DNA of 64,000 nt from Stenogyne calaminthoides (lineage: Eukaryota; Streptophyta; Magnoliopsida; Lamiales; Lamiaceae). Below, piece by piece: positions 11,594 to 24,176 of the stretch. The DNA lies in NCBI GenBank assembly GCA_037126765.1, contig JBBCBC010000029.1, forward strand, positions 29,634,052 through 29,698,051. Reading direction: 5' to 3'. The notes beneath the pieces were generated by a model. The model was not told the origin of the DNA and did no database searches. It was given only the letters and a program-made list of their open reading frames with translations. Position numbers and translations under genes: made by a program. Each line of letters starts with the position of its first letter. Positions within the stretch are counted from its first letter, which is position 1.

Positions 11594-14500
11594 AGTACCT
11601 TTTTAATTACATGCTCAATTTATCATTCCTGATTTTTTAAATTATTTATTAATACTGAAAATCTGCGAGAAATTCGATAATATCGATATTACAAATTTCA
11701 CTCAATTTCATTTATTTAGCCTTCGTTTTTTATGAATTTTGGCTTTAACAAAAAATATTGATTTGTATAAACGAGTGCATGAGATTTGATCATTTTTATA
11801 GAAAATACTTTTTTCTGATTTATTTGTTTAAAATAGATAGAGTTCCTGAAATGTAATTTCTCTCGAAGTTCCATTTAGAAAATAAATTTCAGTACAACCG
11901 TTTTTATTTAGTTATATAGAAAATTACTGATCAATTCCTTTATGTCTTTTTTTTTTCCAAAATTATTTCAGTTCTTGATTTTTTTTATCAATTTTGGTCC
12001 TTTTGGACCCAAATATTATGTAATGGTGATTCGTTGGATTTTTTTGCCATTACATAATAATGAAAGAAATTGTGATTTTGAAGTTGCGATTCACGGAAAA
12101 GGTATAAACAAAACATGAAATTGATTGAGGGTTTTTTTCCTTGATGAAAGACAATTCAAATGAGTGAATGACCACAATACTACCTCCGTCCAAAAAAAAC
12201 GTCTTGTACACCTACTTTATTATCGAGTTTTTGTGAGCGAGTTGTTTATTAGAATTTCAAATGATAAAATAATTTTTAAAGAGGGGTATTATAGATCTAT
12301 CTCTCATATATTGCATGCATTTTTTAAAATTATTTTATCATTTCAAATACAAATAAAAAACCCTATATATTATATACAAAAAAAGTATACTCTGTTAGAA
12401 AACAAATAGAACGCATATTACATTACGACACTTACATACATATATTTCTTTGGGACGGAGAAAATATGGAATAGATAATATTGTGATATTGAGGGGTCCC
12501 TAAGCTTGAAAATTATATGCTATACCACAAGGTCCAGGATTGTTGAGAAGTATTTGATCCTGGGAGATCAAGGGAGAATCAAATCGAGGATGGTAAAAGT
12601 TATTACCAAGTGTTACTTGTCGTATATTGAGAAAAATATCACAAAATGGTCAACCTTGTCTTCAACCCAAAAAAAAAAGAATACTACTTCGTGATGTTGC
12701 TAATTGTTTATGAGTCCTTTAAATGTTTTTGTACTTTATCAATTTTGGTCCTTTTGATTTTAATTTCTAATCCTTTTATTGGTTTTGATAATGCTAGTGC
12801 AAATCGGAAAATTTACAAAAATTTGACAAAAAAAAATGACCGGAAATTTATTATGGTTTAGCTTTGAAAGAACAAGTTGATCCTATTAGATCCGCTTATT
12901 TATTATATGTCGAATATTCAAAAAAAAAATGGAAAGTTTTTTTGTAGAACATACAATAAAAAAAAAAATTGTTAAAATATTAAAAAATTGGAAAATTTTT
13001 GGAATGAAAAGAAAAAGAATAGTATAAGTTTAATTTAAATCACTCTCTCCTCAATGTAAATCACTCAAAATTAAAGTGTTTGCCAATAATAATGAAAGAA
13101 TTATTGATTTTGAAGTTGCGATTCACGAAATGTCAAAAAAAGCGTCAAGTTTAAACAAAATCATTGAAATTGATTGAGGAGAAATTTTTGCATCTTTTCT
13201 TCCTTGATGAAAAGACAATTCAAATGAAAAAAAGAGGTGATCAAGATAGCTCACGACTACCACCGGAAGTGATGCATGAAGAATCAATCGTGTCACGAAG
13301 TTTGAGAAAAAAAGTTAGGTCAATTTTCCAAACTTAGAATTTCTATCAAATTTTAAATTATCCGTCCAAAAATCCCCCCTCCCCCCCCCCCAAATACAAT
13401 TTTAAATTGTAATTGTAATTACCAAAGATATAGTTCACAATTTGTAAAATAAAATAGTTCTTAATTTGTAATAGTAGATTACTATTTTACTATTTTTTTT
13501 TGTATTTTGGATTTTGTATTTTATAATAGTTATTCAATTATTTCTCATTTTTGTTTGTGATATATTTTAACTTTTAATTATTGATATTGAGTTAAATTCT
13601 CATTTGGCAATGGATGTGACTAAAAAAAAAAAAAAAAAACTGGTAGGATTGGAGACTAAAACTACTCATAATTTAAAAGCACTTCTTAAATATTAAATTT
13701 GCGAGAGAATAATTTAAAAAATAAGTATTTTTACGTCTTTCAGGGTTTGTAAACTCTCCCTAAGAGGATCCAATTAATTACTAGCAAACAACGAGCAGAT
13801 GATTTCTATAATGCATTTTTCATGATTTTGACAAAAGAATATACATTGATTTTGCGGTTAAAAATGTGCTTGAATTGAAATTATTCTATTAATGTGATCA
13901 AAATATCATCTATATAGTACAAATAAAAAAAGGTATAGTTTTTATAACCTTCATTGCCTACTTTAAGGACAAACACGTGTCACTTGTATAATGTGTATTG
14001 TCTTTGTGCATACAAGTGTTCAAATTAAAAAATTTGTTATCCATATAAACTTCATTACCTACTTAAACGACAAACACTGAGTCACTTGCATGATGTGTGT
14101 TGTCGTTATTCATGCAAGTAAGTAACGAGATTCCTTTAATCCACAAAGATATCCTTTGATTGTAGGTTTGAAGACGAGGAGAGGTGTTGACCTGACCCGT
14201 TAATTCGACGTATATATAAATCATGTGACGCATGTATGACTTTTCACCTGTTATGTTTGTTGGTTGGGTCGATCAAGAGGTTGGACATCTATGTATATAG
14301 TCGCCTCCTTAGCTGAGTGTATTTTGTCAACCTTTGACCTACTTGGCTCTTAGGTGTAGGTACGACGAGGGGACTTGTTGACCATCATAGACGCCACATT
14401 TAATTTTCACTATTAAAAATTTGATAAAATCTTTCATAAACTCACTTTCACAATATTCACAATTTTATAAATGATGCCAACTATAGATAATGTGATTGAT

Positions 14501-14747
14501 GAGATGGTGTTATACAAGATTTTGCCCAAATTGATATAATTTTTTAATTGATGGTATTAGTTCTAAATTTTCCTATATGAAATTTCCCATATGAATTTGA
14601 TAAAATAATTTACAGTACGTTCTATATTAGTCATTAATAACAAGAATAAAAAACGAATTAATTTGCCAACTATTTCCCATTAAATATGTGTATAAATGAA
14701 TAAACAAATTTACTACTATATCATTGTTTGTCTATAGTATATTTAAG
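11594..14747. other. AT-rich intergenic region, no gene seen
   Basis: No credible gene. It contains a Stowaway-like MITE (12180-12464), a dispersed direct-repeat pair (12056-12166 and 13086-13235, sharing GATTTTGAAGTTGCGATTCAC and CCTTGATGAAA..GACAATTC blocks), homopolymer tracts, and an approximate tandem repeat at 13945-14125 with CACTTG..ATGATGTGT words. Confidence 0.55.
12180..12464. mobile_element. Stowaway-like MITE
   Basis: Left end CTACCTCCGTCC next to TA; right end read in complement TTTTCTCCGTCCC next to TA. The CTCCNTCCGTCC terminal pattern and TA target are typical of Tc1/mariner-type Stowaway elements. The interior is AT-rich and non-coding. Confidence 0.65.
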
Positions 14748-15675
14748 TTACACCAAAGTGGTACATTTAGAGGTGGAAGGATCATATATCGCCGGAAGCA
14801 AGTATTTCCGGCCATTAGCACCGTGTGCATTGTAGCTGGCACCAGTGGTGGGGTCCACCAGTAAGTCCCCAGCGTAGCCAGGGTAGGCCCCTTTCGCATA
14901 AACCCCAGGGCAAGCACTCGCCGCCTCCAACGGAGCTTCGGGTGGGCCCTGGTAGAACCCGTTTCCAAACGGGTTTGTAGCTGTGCCCGCTAAAAGCCCG
15001 GATAAACTGAGGATAATTCCGTCGAGCCCGATATCGTTGTTGGGAGCAACCAAAGGCGGGCTCTGCGGGCCGTAAATGGGCTGGTGGAAGGGCCAGGCGC
15101 AGTACCCGGGGCACTGGGTCTCGGAGTTTCCGACCCAAATGTAGGCGAATTTTTTGTTTTTTCCGTTGACGAGAGTGGATTTGGATCCGTGAGATCCGCA
15201 ACGGTTGAAGCAGAAACCGTCGACGGCTACGTCAGACGCCGTTAAGACGACGTTAATTGCGTTGAATTGCTCGCCCTTGGATGCCAATTGGACGATTTGT
15301 TTTTGTGAAAGGGATTTGCCGAGGGAGTATTTCTCGTCGAGGATTTGTTTGTTAAGGGAGAGGGTTAAGGGGGTTTTGGAGCTAGCGATGTGGTAGTATT
15401 TCTCCGTCAATTTCCACCAGGCCGCGACGGAGGGTTTGGTCTGTCGGCTGCGCCGCCTTGGAGAGAGAGGTGATGAAATCGGCGACGATTGCTCTTTGGG
15501 ATGGCTTGAATTTGCCGTACCATATGATGTTGACGGAGATTTTGCCGTGGAGAAGGGCGCCTTTGTGGTATTTTAGCAATTGGTTTTGGTCAGTGGGCAT
15601 CACTCTTGAAGCGATGCAGAGATTTAAGAGAGAAAAGAGGGCAAGGAATTTCACAATGCCGGAAACAGATGCCAT
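14748..15675 (-). pseudogene. EXO-like: EXORDIUM/PHI-1-like gene, copy 3, frameshifted
   Basis: The minus-strand ATG at 15675 opens a signal peptide and the same NIIWYGKFKPSQRAIVADFI block. Relative to copy 2 the linker lacks three codons (the PSS part) and then carries one extra A (CAGCCGACAGACC against CAGCCGCAGACC) near 15443, which shifts the frame to a stop at 15382. The rest of the domain is open in the next frame down to a stop at 14748, with all cysteine motifs kept. It differs from copies 1 and 2 at more positions than they do from each other, so it is the older duplicate. It converges tail-to-tail with copy 2. The same caution applies: one base decides between gene and pseudogene. 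Confidence 0.85.
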
Positions 15676-15765
15676 TTTTGCTGTTTCGAAAGTGCAGTGA
15701 GAGAATTATAGAATATAGAGTGATGATTGTTGATGTTGTGATGAAGATGGATTGGGGAGAAAGCG

Positions 15766-15773
15766 TATATATA
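15766..15773 (-). promoter_or_regulatory. TATA box of EXO-like copy 3
   Basis: TATATATA about 91 bp upstream of the ATG at 15675, the same spacing as in the other copies. Confidence 0.55.
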
Positions 15774-15969
15774 GAAAAGGCTGTGAAGAATCTAAAATTA
15801 GTAAGCGTGTTCAACAAGTTTTAGGCATTAGTCAAAAACAGGGACGCGGTTTCATTAGTGGTGAGCGTTGCTTTTGGTTGCATTGCAGTTTACAGCTTTA
15901 TCCAACCATTATTATTGCAATTTGCAACACGCTTTTTTTTTTTTTTTAAACAAATTTGCAACACTCTTA

Positions 15970-16324
15970 GATTGATTTGTTTTGAGATTAACACGGATAG
16001 ACTTAAGATTTTGCGCTCCCCGTCTCATTATCATACGAGTTTGAGATTTAAAGTTCGGTTTTCAAATCCCATATTCCATCAACACCTATAAATACCTATA
16101 AAATTTATTATTACTATTTCTCAATGCATCACACTTTATACACTTTATTACTAATCTTAATATAATATAATAATATAATATCAATCATTATTAAACATTG
16201 ATTTGACATAAAGTTAAATCTCATCCTACTCAAATTCCAAAACAAACACATACATTTACTATTCATCAAGGATTCTAAAACCTTTACTTGCTTCACACAC
16301 TTAAATCTCAAAACAAACGCAACC
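15970..16324. mobile_element. PIF/Harbinger-type (Tourist-like) MITE, 355 bp
   Basis: Termini GATTGATTTGTTTTGAGATT on the left and, in complement, GGTTGCGTTTGTTTTGAGATT on the right, flanked by TTA at 15967-15969 and 16325-16327. The three-base TTA target and the TTTGTTTTGAGATT ends fit the Tourist group. Internal words such as TTTACTATTCATCAAGG are shared with the MITE at 47325-47677. Confidence 0.8.
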
Positions 16325-16327
16325 TTA

Positions 16328-18653
16328 CAATTTTCCTTAAATAAGGATATACTCTATTTATTATGAATGTAAATCTGATTTACTATTCTTTTTTAGCTTA
16401 AGGTAACCGAATCGAGCCAATTCGAATAGAATCTTACAGAGTTTGACTTTAATTCGTTTATTTTTTAGTTGAGTTTGAACTCAATTATCGAATATTTACT
16501 AGTTTTTTCGAGCTTAATCGAGAGCCTATTCAAGCCCAGCGAACTTAATAATATCAATTTTAAAATTATAAATATCTACTAAAATTTATAATTTAATTTA
16601 ATTAAATAGGTTTAGTTATATATTTTTATATTTATTTAGTGTGAAAATTATAGATTAAAATAAAATTAATCGTTATTAAGCTCGTATATTCACAAGCTAA
16701 CGAATCGAATGCCATTAAACTTGAATTCGTTTGTTTATGTTAACAAGTTTTATTAATCGAGTTTGAATAAATATTTTATCAAATCGAATCTTGAATGGTT
16801 TAAAACGACTTAATTTGATTACATTCCCAATTGCATTATAAATTTGAAAAAAGATCACTTAACACCCAATACAGATAACAATTCGTCTCCTAAGCGTACC
16901 ACGTTTAAAATTTCCAACCTATTATCGATTTGAAAGGTTAAGAAAAGGACGAAAAAAAATTAAAATTTAGTAAACTTATGGGCAAAATTCAAAAAAAAAA
17001 AAAAAAAAAAAGTCAAATCGGATTTGATACCCATATTTGAAGACAAGAGGCCCAATCCAATTGAATTCAAAGCCCTAAAAATTCAATCACCACATAAATT
17101 TAAGGAAATAAATCCCAAATGTAAATTATATATTCAGACAAAATACAGTGAAATCTGGGCTTATTAATTGGTGGGCTTGTTAGTTGAGTTATCTGGGCTC
17201 AGAGTTTCTCATTTCAGAAAACTCCTACTTTTGTATTCTCATGGTAAATGCCTCATCGAATTTATTATATTTGTTTATAAAATAATTACTTAAATTTAAA
17301 CATGAAGAATATTTTCATTTCTACCAATTAAAAAATAGGAAAAATAGTTTATTTGTACCAATAAAATACATTAAGGATGTATTATTTCAATTTTAAAAAG
17401 TTAAAAAATTCATTTCTTTATTAAAAATTTACTTAAATCTGAGATAATAGCTAAAAGTAATAGTTGACGTGGCATGCTTGGTTTTTATCCCAAAAATAAA
17501 ATCAATTGACATACATATGAAAATTGAATGAGTAACATTCTTGTGAATCAGGTCTATACATAAACTTTATCACTGTTATATACGAAAATTATCACTGGTA
17601 TGTACAAAAACTTTCACTTTTTAAAAATATAAAATATTTTTTAAATAGTGATAATTTTGATAGTTTTTATATATAAAAATGATACTAAAAGAAATCAATT
17701 ACAGTGAACTTTGGTTTACACATGTTTCCGCCTAAAAGAGACATGATTTAGATCTGAGAGATACCATTTTTTTTTATCGGACAAAGTTAGTTGTTAGATG
17801 TTAGTAGTTAGTACACCAAGCATCCAAACACTCCACAAATTCACCAAGCCACCTTATAACTCACATACTCCAATTCGTTCCCAAAGAGAATCGAATTTGG
17901 GTCTCCCACTCAATTGAGGAGCCCAGTAATTGAAATTTAAGTCACCTGGTTTCTGAGAGATACCTATTAACTATTCAATAATAATAATTTGATATTATTA
18001 ATTTATAATTTTAGTAAAACAACTTATGGAATATATATCATCTAAAAATATATAAAGTAATTTAATTAGTACACGATCTCAGAGTTTGATCACTCCATTA
18101 AATCAATGAATAGTGCAAATAGACCCTTTAATAGTATTTGCTAAAAGACGTAGTACAGGATTTCACAATTTTCATTAGCTCCATAATCAAGGAATAAAAT
18201 GCAAATAAACCCTTTAACAGTATTTGCTAAAAGAATTACACACGATTTCACAATTTGATCAGCTCCCCTAAATCAAGGAATAAAACGCAAATACTCTGTA
18301 ATTATACTCTCACATTCCTCAAATAAATCCTTTAATTATTCATTAACCCAAATCAAACACTTCACTTCAATATTGGAGTTTTAAAATTGGTAAAAAATAA
18401 TAAAATAAAATTGTCGGGAGGGGTGGGGCCCAGTGCACGTCATTGGACGCACCGCGTCCTTCGCAATAGGTTCCAAATTCCAGCTTGAAAAGATCCTAAA
18501 TCTTCTCTCTTCCTCTCATTTTAAAACCACTCCCCCCCTCAAACTCTCAATTCTTCCCCCCTTCATTTTCCATTTATTATTCATCCATTCCCAAAATCTC
18601 ACAGATCTCCCCAATTCCTGATCGAAAAAAACATCCAGATCGAGAAATCATCA
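16328..18653. other. Intergenic region upstream of the 14-3-3 gene
   Basis: No gene. At 16390-16830 there is a decayed hAT-MITE-like stretch with words such as GAATCGAGCCAATTCGAA and TCGAGCTTAATCGAG. At 17515-17720 lies a dispersed repeat shared with 26490-26580, 57880-58020 and 62320-62470. A tandem repeat follows at 18063-18305, and the leader of the 14-3-3 gene (about 18490-18653) is strongly pyrimidine-rich. Confidence 0.6.
18063..18305. repeat. Three imperfect tandem copies of an about 87-bp unit upstream of the 14-3-3 gene
   Basis: Units begin near 18063, 18150 and 18235; the shared words are ACACGATTTCACAATTTGATC and CCCTTTAACAGTATTTGCTA (variants). The array ends about 350 bp before the 14-3-3 ATG, so it lies in the likely promoter region. 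Confidence 0.75.
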
Positions 18654-20869
18654 ATGGCGCCGCGCGACGAGAACGTCTACATGGCCAAACTGGCCGAGCA
18701 GGCGGAGCGCTACGAGGAAATGGTGGAGTACATGGAGAAAGTCTCCGCATCGCTCGAGGACAAGGAGGAGCTCACTGTGGAGGAGCGAAATCTGCTATCC
18801 GTCGCCTATAAGAACGTGATAGGTGCCAGGAGGGCGTCGTGGCGGATCATTTCCTCAATTGAGCAGAAGGAGGAGTCCAGGGGGAATGAGGACCATGTTT
18901 CCACCATCAAGGAGTACAGATCTAAGATTGAGACCGAGCTCTCCAAAATCTGTGACGGAATTCTCAAATTGCTCGATGATCGGCTCATTCCCTCGGCTTC
19001 CACCGGTGATTCCAAGGTTTTCTATCTGAAGATGAAGGGCGATTACCACAGGTACTTGGCTGAGTTCAAGACTGGCGCTGAGAGAAAAGAGGCTGCTGAG
19101 AGCACTCTAACTGCCTACAAGGCTGCTCAGGTTTTGCTTCTATTTGTTTATTTGATTATCATTTATATTTCTGTACTACATTTTGCGCATATTTATCTGG
19201 TTAGATCGGATGTAATTCTTCTGCGCGTGTATTGTTCAATTGCTGTTGTTGACTTTATTTCTCTGCCTGTGTTAATTGTGGTTTGATGAATTACTCTAAT
19301 GCAGCTACGGATGTTAGGTGTAAAATTATATTTTCAACGATTTAAAAGTAGAAGTTGAAATTGGTAACTCTTTTAATAGTTAGATTTGCTGAATCTATCC
19401 AGGAAGATATAAAACCAACTATCTAATCAAGTTACATCAATGTAAATCCATTAGTACATTATGATTTTTGAATGAAATACAATCTTATATTTTTATTTTC
19501 ATTTTCAATAATCTGGATGCTGAGCCAAACTAGAACTGATATGTTTTCCTGTCCCAATAAGTGATTATTGAGATCCTATTATCCCTCACATACCCTCGGT
19601 GCAGGGCTAAGCTAAACCATGAAGTATAATTGAGACTTGTATAGCATAAATCAATTCGCTAAGGCCGATATATAATCCTATAGCTTCCCCAATGTCATCC
19701 ATGAGTAATTGAAGTGGACTAGTATTCTCCTATACATGTAGTAGAAGATGGAGATATTCGATCATCCAAGACTTGAACACAAACCCTGGCCCTTCCTTGT
19801 TGAGGTGTTGTTTGTAAATTCATATCCATTAGTGTGAATCACATATTAGTATTATGACATTCATATCCATTGTGTTAACTTCAGTCTAATTTAGATATGG
19901 ATGTTCTCATGATTCATCCACGTTACATCCTTTCTAATAAAGGTGTATTTGTTTCTTCATTATGGAGATACGATTACTAACATTGTAAATTCTATCTTAC
20001 AAAAGTATTTGTGCTTTGTTATGATATGGTATATGCAGGACATAGCTAATACAGAACTTGCCCCAACTCATCCAATTCGACTTGGATTGGCCCTGAATTT
20101 CTCAGTGTTCTACTATGAGATCTTGAACTCTGCTGACCGTGCATGCAACCTTGCCAAACAGGTAGATGTTGATACATTTTCGAGCTCAAGTCAGAAGCCT
20201 GTATATATATATCTTATGGAGTATCATATATGTATATCCAGACTTTCAGTTGTCTAATTTCTATATTACTTCCTTGTCCAGGCCTTTGATGAGGCAATTG
20301 CTGAGTTGGATACCTTAGGCGAGGAGTCCTACAAAGATAGCACCTTGATTATGCAACTTCTCCGTGACAATCTCACTTTGTGGACCTCTGATATGCAGGT
20401 ATTGTGATTCGTATATGCACTGGTCAAAATTCCATTTTTTCATTGTTTGGTTCAACAGTCATGATGAGAAAAATAAATTCAAACGTTATCAAAATTCCAT
20501 ATCAATGTGAAAAATTGTAGAAAATAAATGGAGTCATTCTCTTAGCTTTTCTCATCTTCCTTGCCTTTCAATAGCATAGCATTCTGCTGCAGCATATTTG
20601 AGACTTTCCTTCATTTTCAGTAGAAGTAACAAAACAAAGACGCTATTCAAATCGGTATAAAATATATATATTGTCCAAACGAAAGCAAGGAACACTAACG
20701 TCTCTTATTCCAAACAAATCATGAAGCGTTGCTTTTGCAAAAATGTCGATCATTTGTTGTTTTTTCCTCTCTATAATCGTCTAACAAAATTGTGATCGTG
20801 TCTGTGATGCAGGAAGATGGAGCTGATGATATCAAAGAAACTCCAAAAACTGAAGAAGGACAACAGTGA
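18654..20869 (+). CDS. 14-3-3 protein (non-epsilon type), four exons
   Basis: Phosphoserine/threonine-binding adaptor, acting as a dimer in the cytosol and nucleus on clients such as plasma-membrane H+-ATPase, nitrate reductase and hormone-pathway factors (family knowledge). I place exons at 18654-19130, 20039-20161, 20282-20398 and 20813-20869, all with GT-AG borders and all in phase 0, giving 159+41+39+18 = 257 residues, the normal family length. Visible: the NVYMAKLAEQAERYEEM N-terminal helices, signature 1 RNLLSVAYKNV (45-55), phosphate-binding K53, R60, R133 and Y134, and signature 2 from YKDSTLIMQLLRDN to TLWTS (217-236), then the acidic variable tail ending EEGQQ. Four coding exons fit the non-epsilon group. 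The ATG is the first in a pyrimidine-rich leader. No defect seen. The coding frame runs on into intron 1 as far as 19286, but homology requires splicing at 19130. Confidence 0.96.
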
Positions 20870-22380
20870 GCTCGAGTTTTCCTTGTTTGACTTGCAAGTT
20901 TTTCCTTTCATCTCTTTTAAGCTTCATTCTTCTACCTGCCATTTTTTCGGGTTTATTCTAGGATTTGCTAATGATTTGCGCTGGTTGGCTGGTAAAAAAA
21001 ATGCCCTGTCTTGCACCCCTTAACTACATATGCTGAGTTTTTAATTTCCCCCTTTTTATTTTCTCAGTGCATTTAAATAAGATTTTCTGTTTCGCAGAAT
21101 GACCATATTTCATCTTGTACTTTAATTTTTTTAATCTAATGTGCATCGTGAGACGTCATTATTATCCATTGAATCCTATCTAAGTTTAATATTGAGGTTT
21201 GATCTAGTTGCCACAAAGTTCAGTATATTTGTTTTGTATTTTACAAGTTAATACAATTTGAGGAGAATTTTTTGGATAAGGAAAACTTGAAATGGATTTT
21301 CTAATATCATGAAATGGAGTATTATTTTTCATGAAATTGGTTTAACTTCAAGTTCTATCACATTTTTAAATTTTAATGTGTTTTCATCTTGATGGTTGAA
21401 TAATTGCTTTGCCGATACGTAGCAACATGACAAAATTTGCTATATATGTTTTTAAGATAAGTTTATTTAAAAATACTATACGATATTAAAGAAACAATAT
21501 ATATATAAACAAACGAGTTAATTTTGGCTCAAGTAAGGGCCGACTCACATTAATCGACAAATGACAATTGACATTTTATATCTAAAATCTGGCCCACTAC
21601 CATTTAGATCCGAATTTAAAATAAAAACTTACTGTCAATTTATTTCTCAATATGTTCTCCTACATATTGCACGAGTTAGACTTAGTTTTTTTTTTTTTTG
21701 GGACGATTCCAAATTTATTAGATAGATAAGCTACCTCTGCTCCCCTTTCACAATTACCAACATTATTTCTTAACCTTATTAACATTTGGCATTGTTGAAT
21801 TTGTTCTATGGTGCCAATTGCCAAGGATATATTTGTTATATTTGTTTCGAGAATTAGGTGTGCGATAAATTTGAAAGTTTATTGAATTGTAAAAAAGATG
21901 CGTTTTTGCTTTGAATTTTAATATGATGAATTTGAAAGTTTATTGAATTGGAAAAAAGATGTGTTTGCTTTGAATTTTGATATGATGAAATTTTACTTTA
22001 TGTCAAAGTGTATTTTATAAGAATAAATATTGAAGTATGAGGGACGGTGGAGGGACTACATTTGGATCCTATACAATACAACATTTTGATGTGCAGTTAA
22101 CATTTGTGCCATAAAATCCTGTAAAAGGAAAAAAAAACATTTGTGCCATAAAACCGTGCAGCAGCACCAAATTCAAATAATCATAATATAAAGTAGTAAC
22201 AATTTAAATATGAGCCTTACTTGGTTAACTTATATTACATTCTTCCCCAAACAAAAAAAGAAAAAACGGTTATTTCAAATGCAAAGTCCAAACATACCTC
22301 ATCTCATGACTACATTTCCAACAGGAAACCACAAACACAAGATCACTCAATCAACACCCAGCATTTGTAAACCAACTTAA
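20870..22380. other. 3' flank of the 14-3-3 gene and spacer
   Basis: Begins with the 14-3-3 3' UTR (T-rich). Further on, 21686-21840 starts with a poly(T) tract followed by GGGACGATTCCAAATTTATT, which could be the complement of a LINE 3' end with its poly(A), but I cannot name the family. At 21865-21984 there is a tandem pair of about 60 bp. No gene seen. Confidence 0.5.
21865..21984. repeat. Tandem duplication of an about 60-bp unit
   Basis: Two copies (61 and 59 bp) beginning AAATTTGAAAGTTTATTGAA and ending GCTTTGAATTTTRATATG; small differences show that it is not recent. Confidence 0.8.
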
Positions 22381-24176
22381 TTCACCCCAAAATAAAATCT
22401 GTATGAACCACTAATCTCGAGAGGACAAGAAAATACCGGTAATTTCATTATTTAGTTGTTTTATCACCTATTTCATCTTTTAAATTGTGAAGAATACCAA
22501 ATACTGATCAGGACTATTATCACTAAAAGTATGCTAAATTAAACCTAAGGTGGTGTCTGCAAATGAGAGAAGGAAAATCTAGAATCACTTCTATTTTTTC
22601 ATCAAAAAGCTGAATCTACCAGATGCGAAAAAAAAAGGTGATTCTGGAGCATCCTGTATAGTGTTTAAAAATAGGCCATACGAGATTGAGGTTGGGACAG
22701 TTTATAGATTAACTTTTCATATAAAGAAAGATATCAAGTACGCGATAGAAGCAGAAATAATCTGAAAACTGATACTCCATTTCTTCATCACAAACACAGT
22801 TCAATGGGCAAAGAGAAAATGGTGATCTTTAGTTATCCTGTAGGCATATACCGTTATGCGTTTTGACATATGAGTGTATACTTCTTCTTTAGATCTACAT
22901 TACAGAAACTTGTGTACACAAAGATTTGATCATATTTTGCTAAAATGTAACTGCAGACGTGTTCATACTTTGCATGTAAAACTACTAAAGAGATTTCAAG
23001 AACTACTAATATTACTTGTTGATTAGCTCCATTTGGGTTATAGGTTCAGTAGAAAACAGGGAAAATTTACTTCCAAGCTTCAAGGATAATACTTCTGTCC
23101 TCACCTAAAACCAAGGTTCAAAAATAGCAAAAGGGCAATCATCTATATCAGTCAAGAAAGAAAGTATGGGATGGAGGCATGTTCTAGTTTTAAATAGGAT
23201 ATGGAACAATATCTTAAATGGTTTCATTAAATCTATAATCATGTTTTTCTCATCAAATGAAACAAGTGATAACCAGCACAGAAGCCTCTATATTGCATTC
23301 CTCTGTTTCATGCCAACTTAAACTTGGAAAAACATGCTACATAAAGGTCAATTACTTATTTGATACACTAAGCACTTGAAACTTGATCATTTAGGAGCAA
23401 AACCAGATTAATATTGTGAATATGTCTTAACCTTGAATCACAGACTATCATTCTTTATGTGCAATGATCTAAATCTAATTTCAATAATTGCAATCCTAAC
23501 TTCAAATCTGAAATTAGGGCTTCATAAAGCCATTGCATCCTTAGCTCTGTACATTACAACACAATGACACATTGACCATCTACATCAACTACCCCGATTA
23601 CCGAATTTTTTTGGCAAAGATCCGGCACTATTTATACAGTAGGTACTCAATGAAATATCATGCTTGTGAACTAAACAAAGGATCCTCATATCTACATGAT
23701 TAATGAACTTTTATGACTACTGTTATTTTCCACTATCCAATATGCTTCTGGCATATTGGGTTGGATATATCACCAAATTAAGCATATCTTCTTACAAACT
23801 GAAAAAGGCAACTAACAGAATTTTCTAGCAAAAGATCCAATATCAAAAACTGAAAAGATAAATCAACTAATCAAGAAAACAAATCCACAACACATGGATA
23901 AAAAAATAAAATATAATTTCAAACAAATCCTATAGATTCCACAAACATGTAAACCAGCAAAAACAGGTTTTCCTTATCTGCCTTTGCCTTCACCGTTCAT
24001 GTAAAGAACAAACATAATCACTTTTCTACTATATAATACAAAGGTAGTTTCTTACTATGATCCCCCAAAAACCATGTACATCTGCAACATACTGTATTAC
24101 TAACATCAAAATCTAAACAAAAGAAACTGTAGAAACCCTAAAAGAACTTACCTTTCTTGTTCTTCAGTGCAATCCC
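22381..24176 (-). other. Conserved 3' flank of VQ gene A, probably 3' UTR with an intron
   Basis: No credible ORF. Just beyond the VQ stop, on the minus strand, AAAGGTAAGT at about 24152 is a consensus splice donor, and copy B has AAAGGTAAAT at the same place. This suggests that the 3' UTR is spliced into this conserved flank. I could not pick the acceptor. Some blocks, such as the one around CATATACCGTTATGCGTTTTG near 22843, are nearly identical in both copies. Confidence 0.5.
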
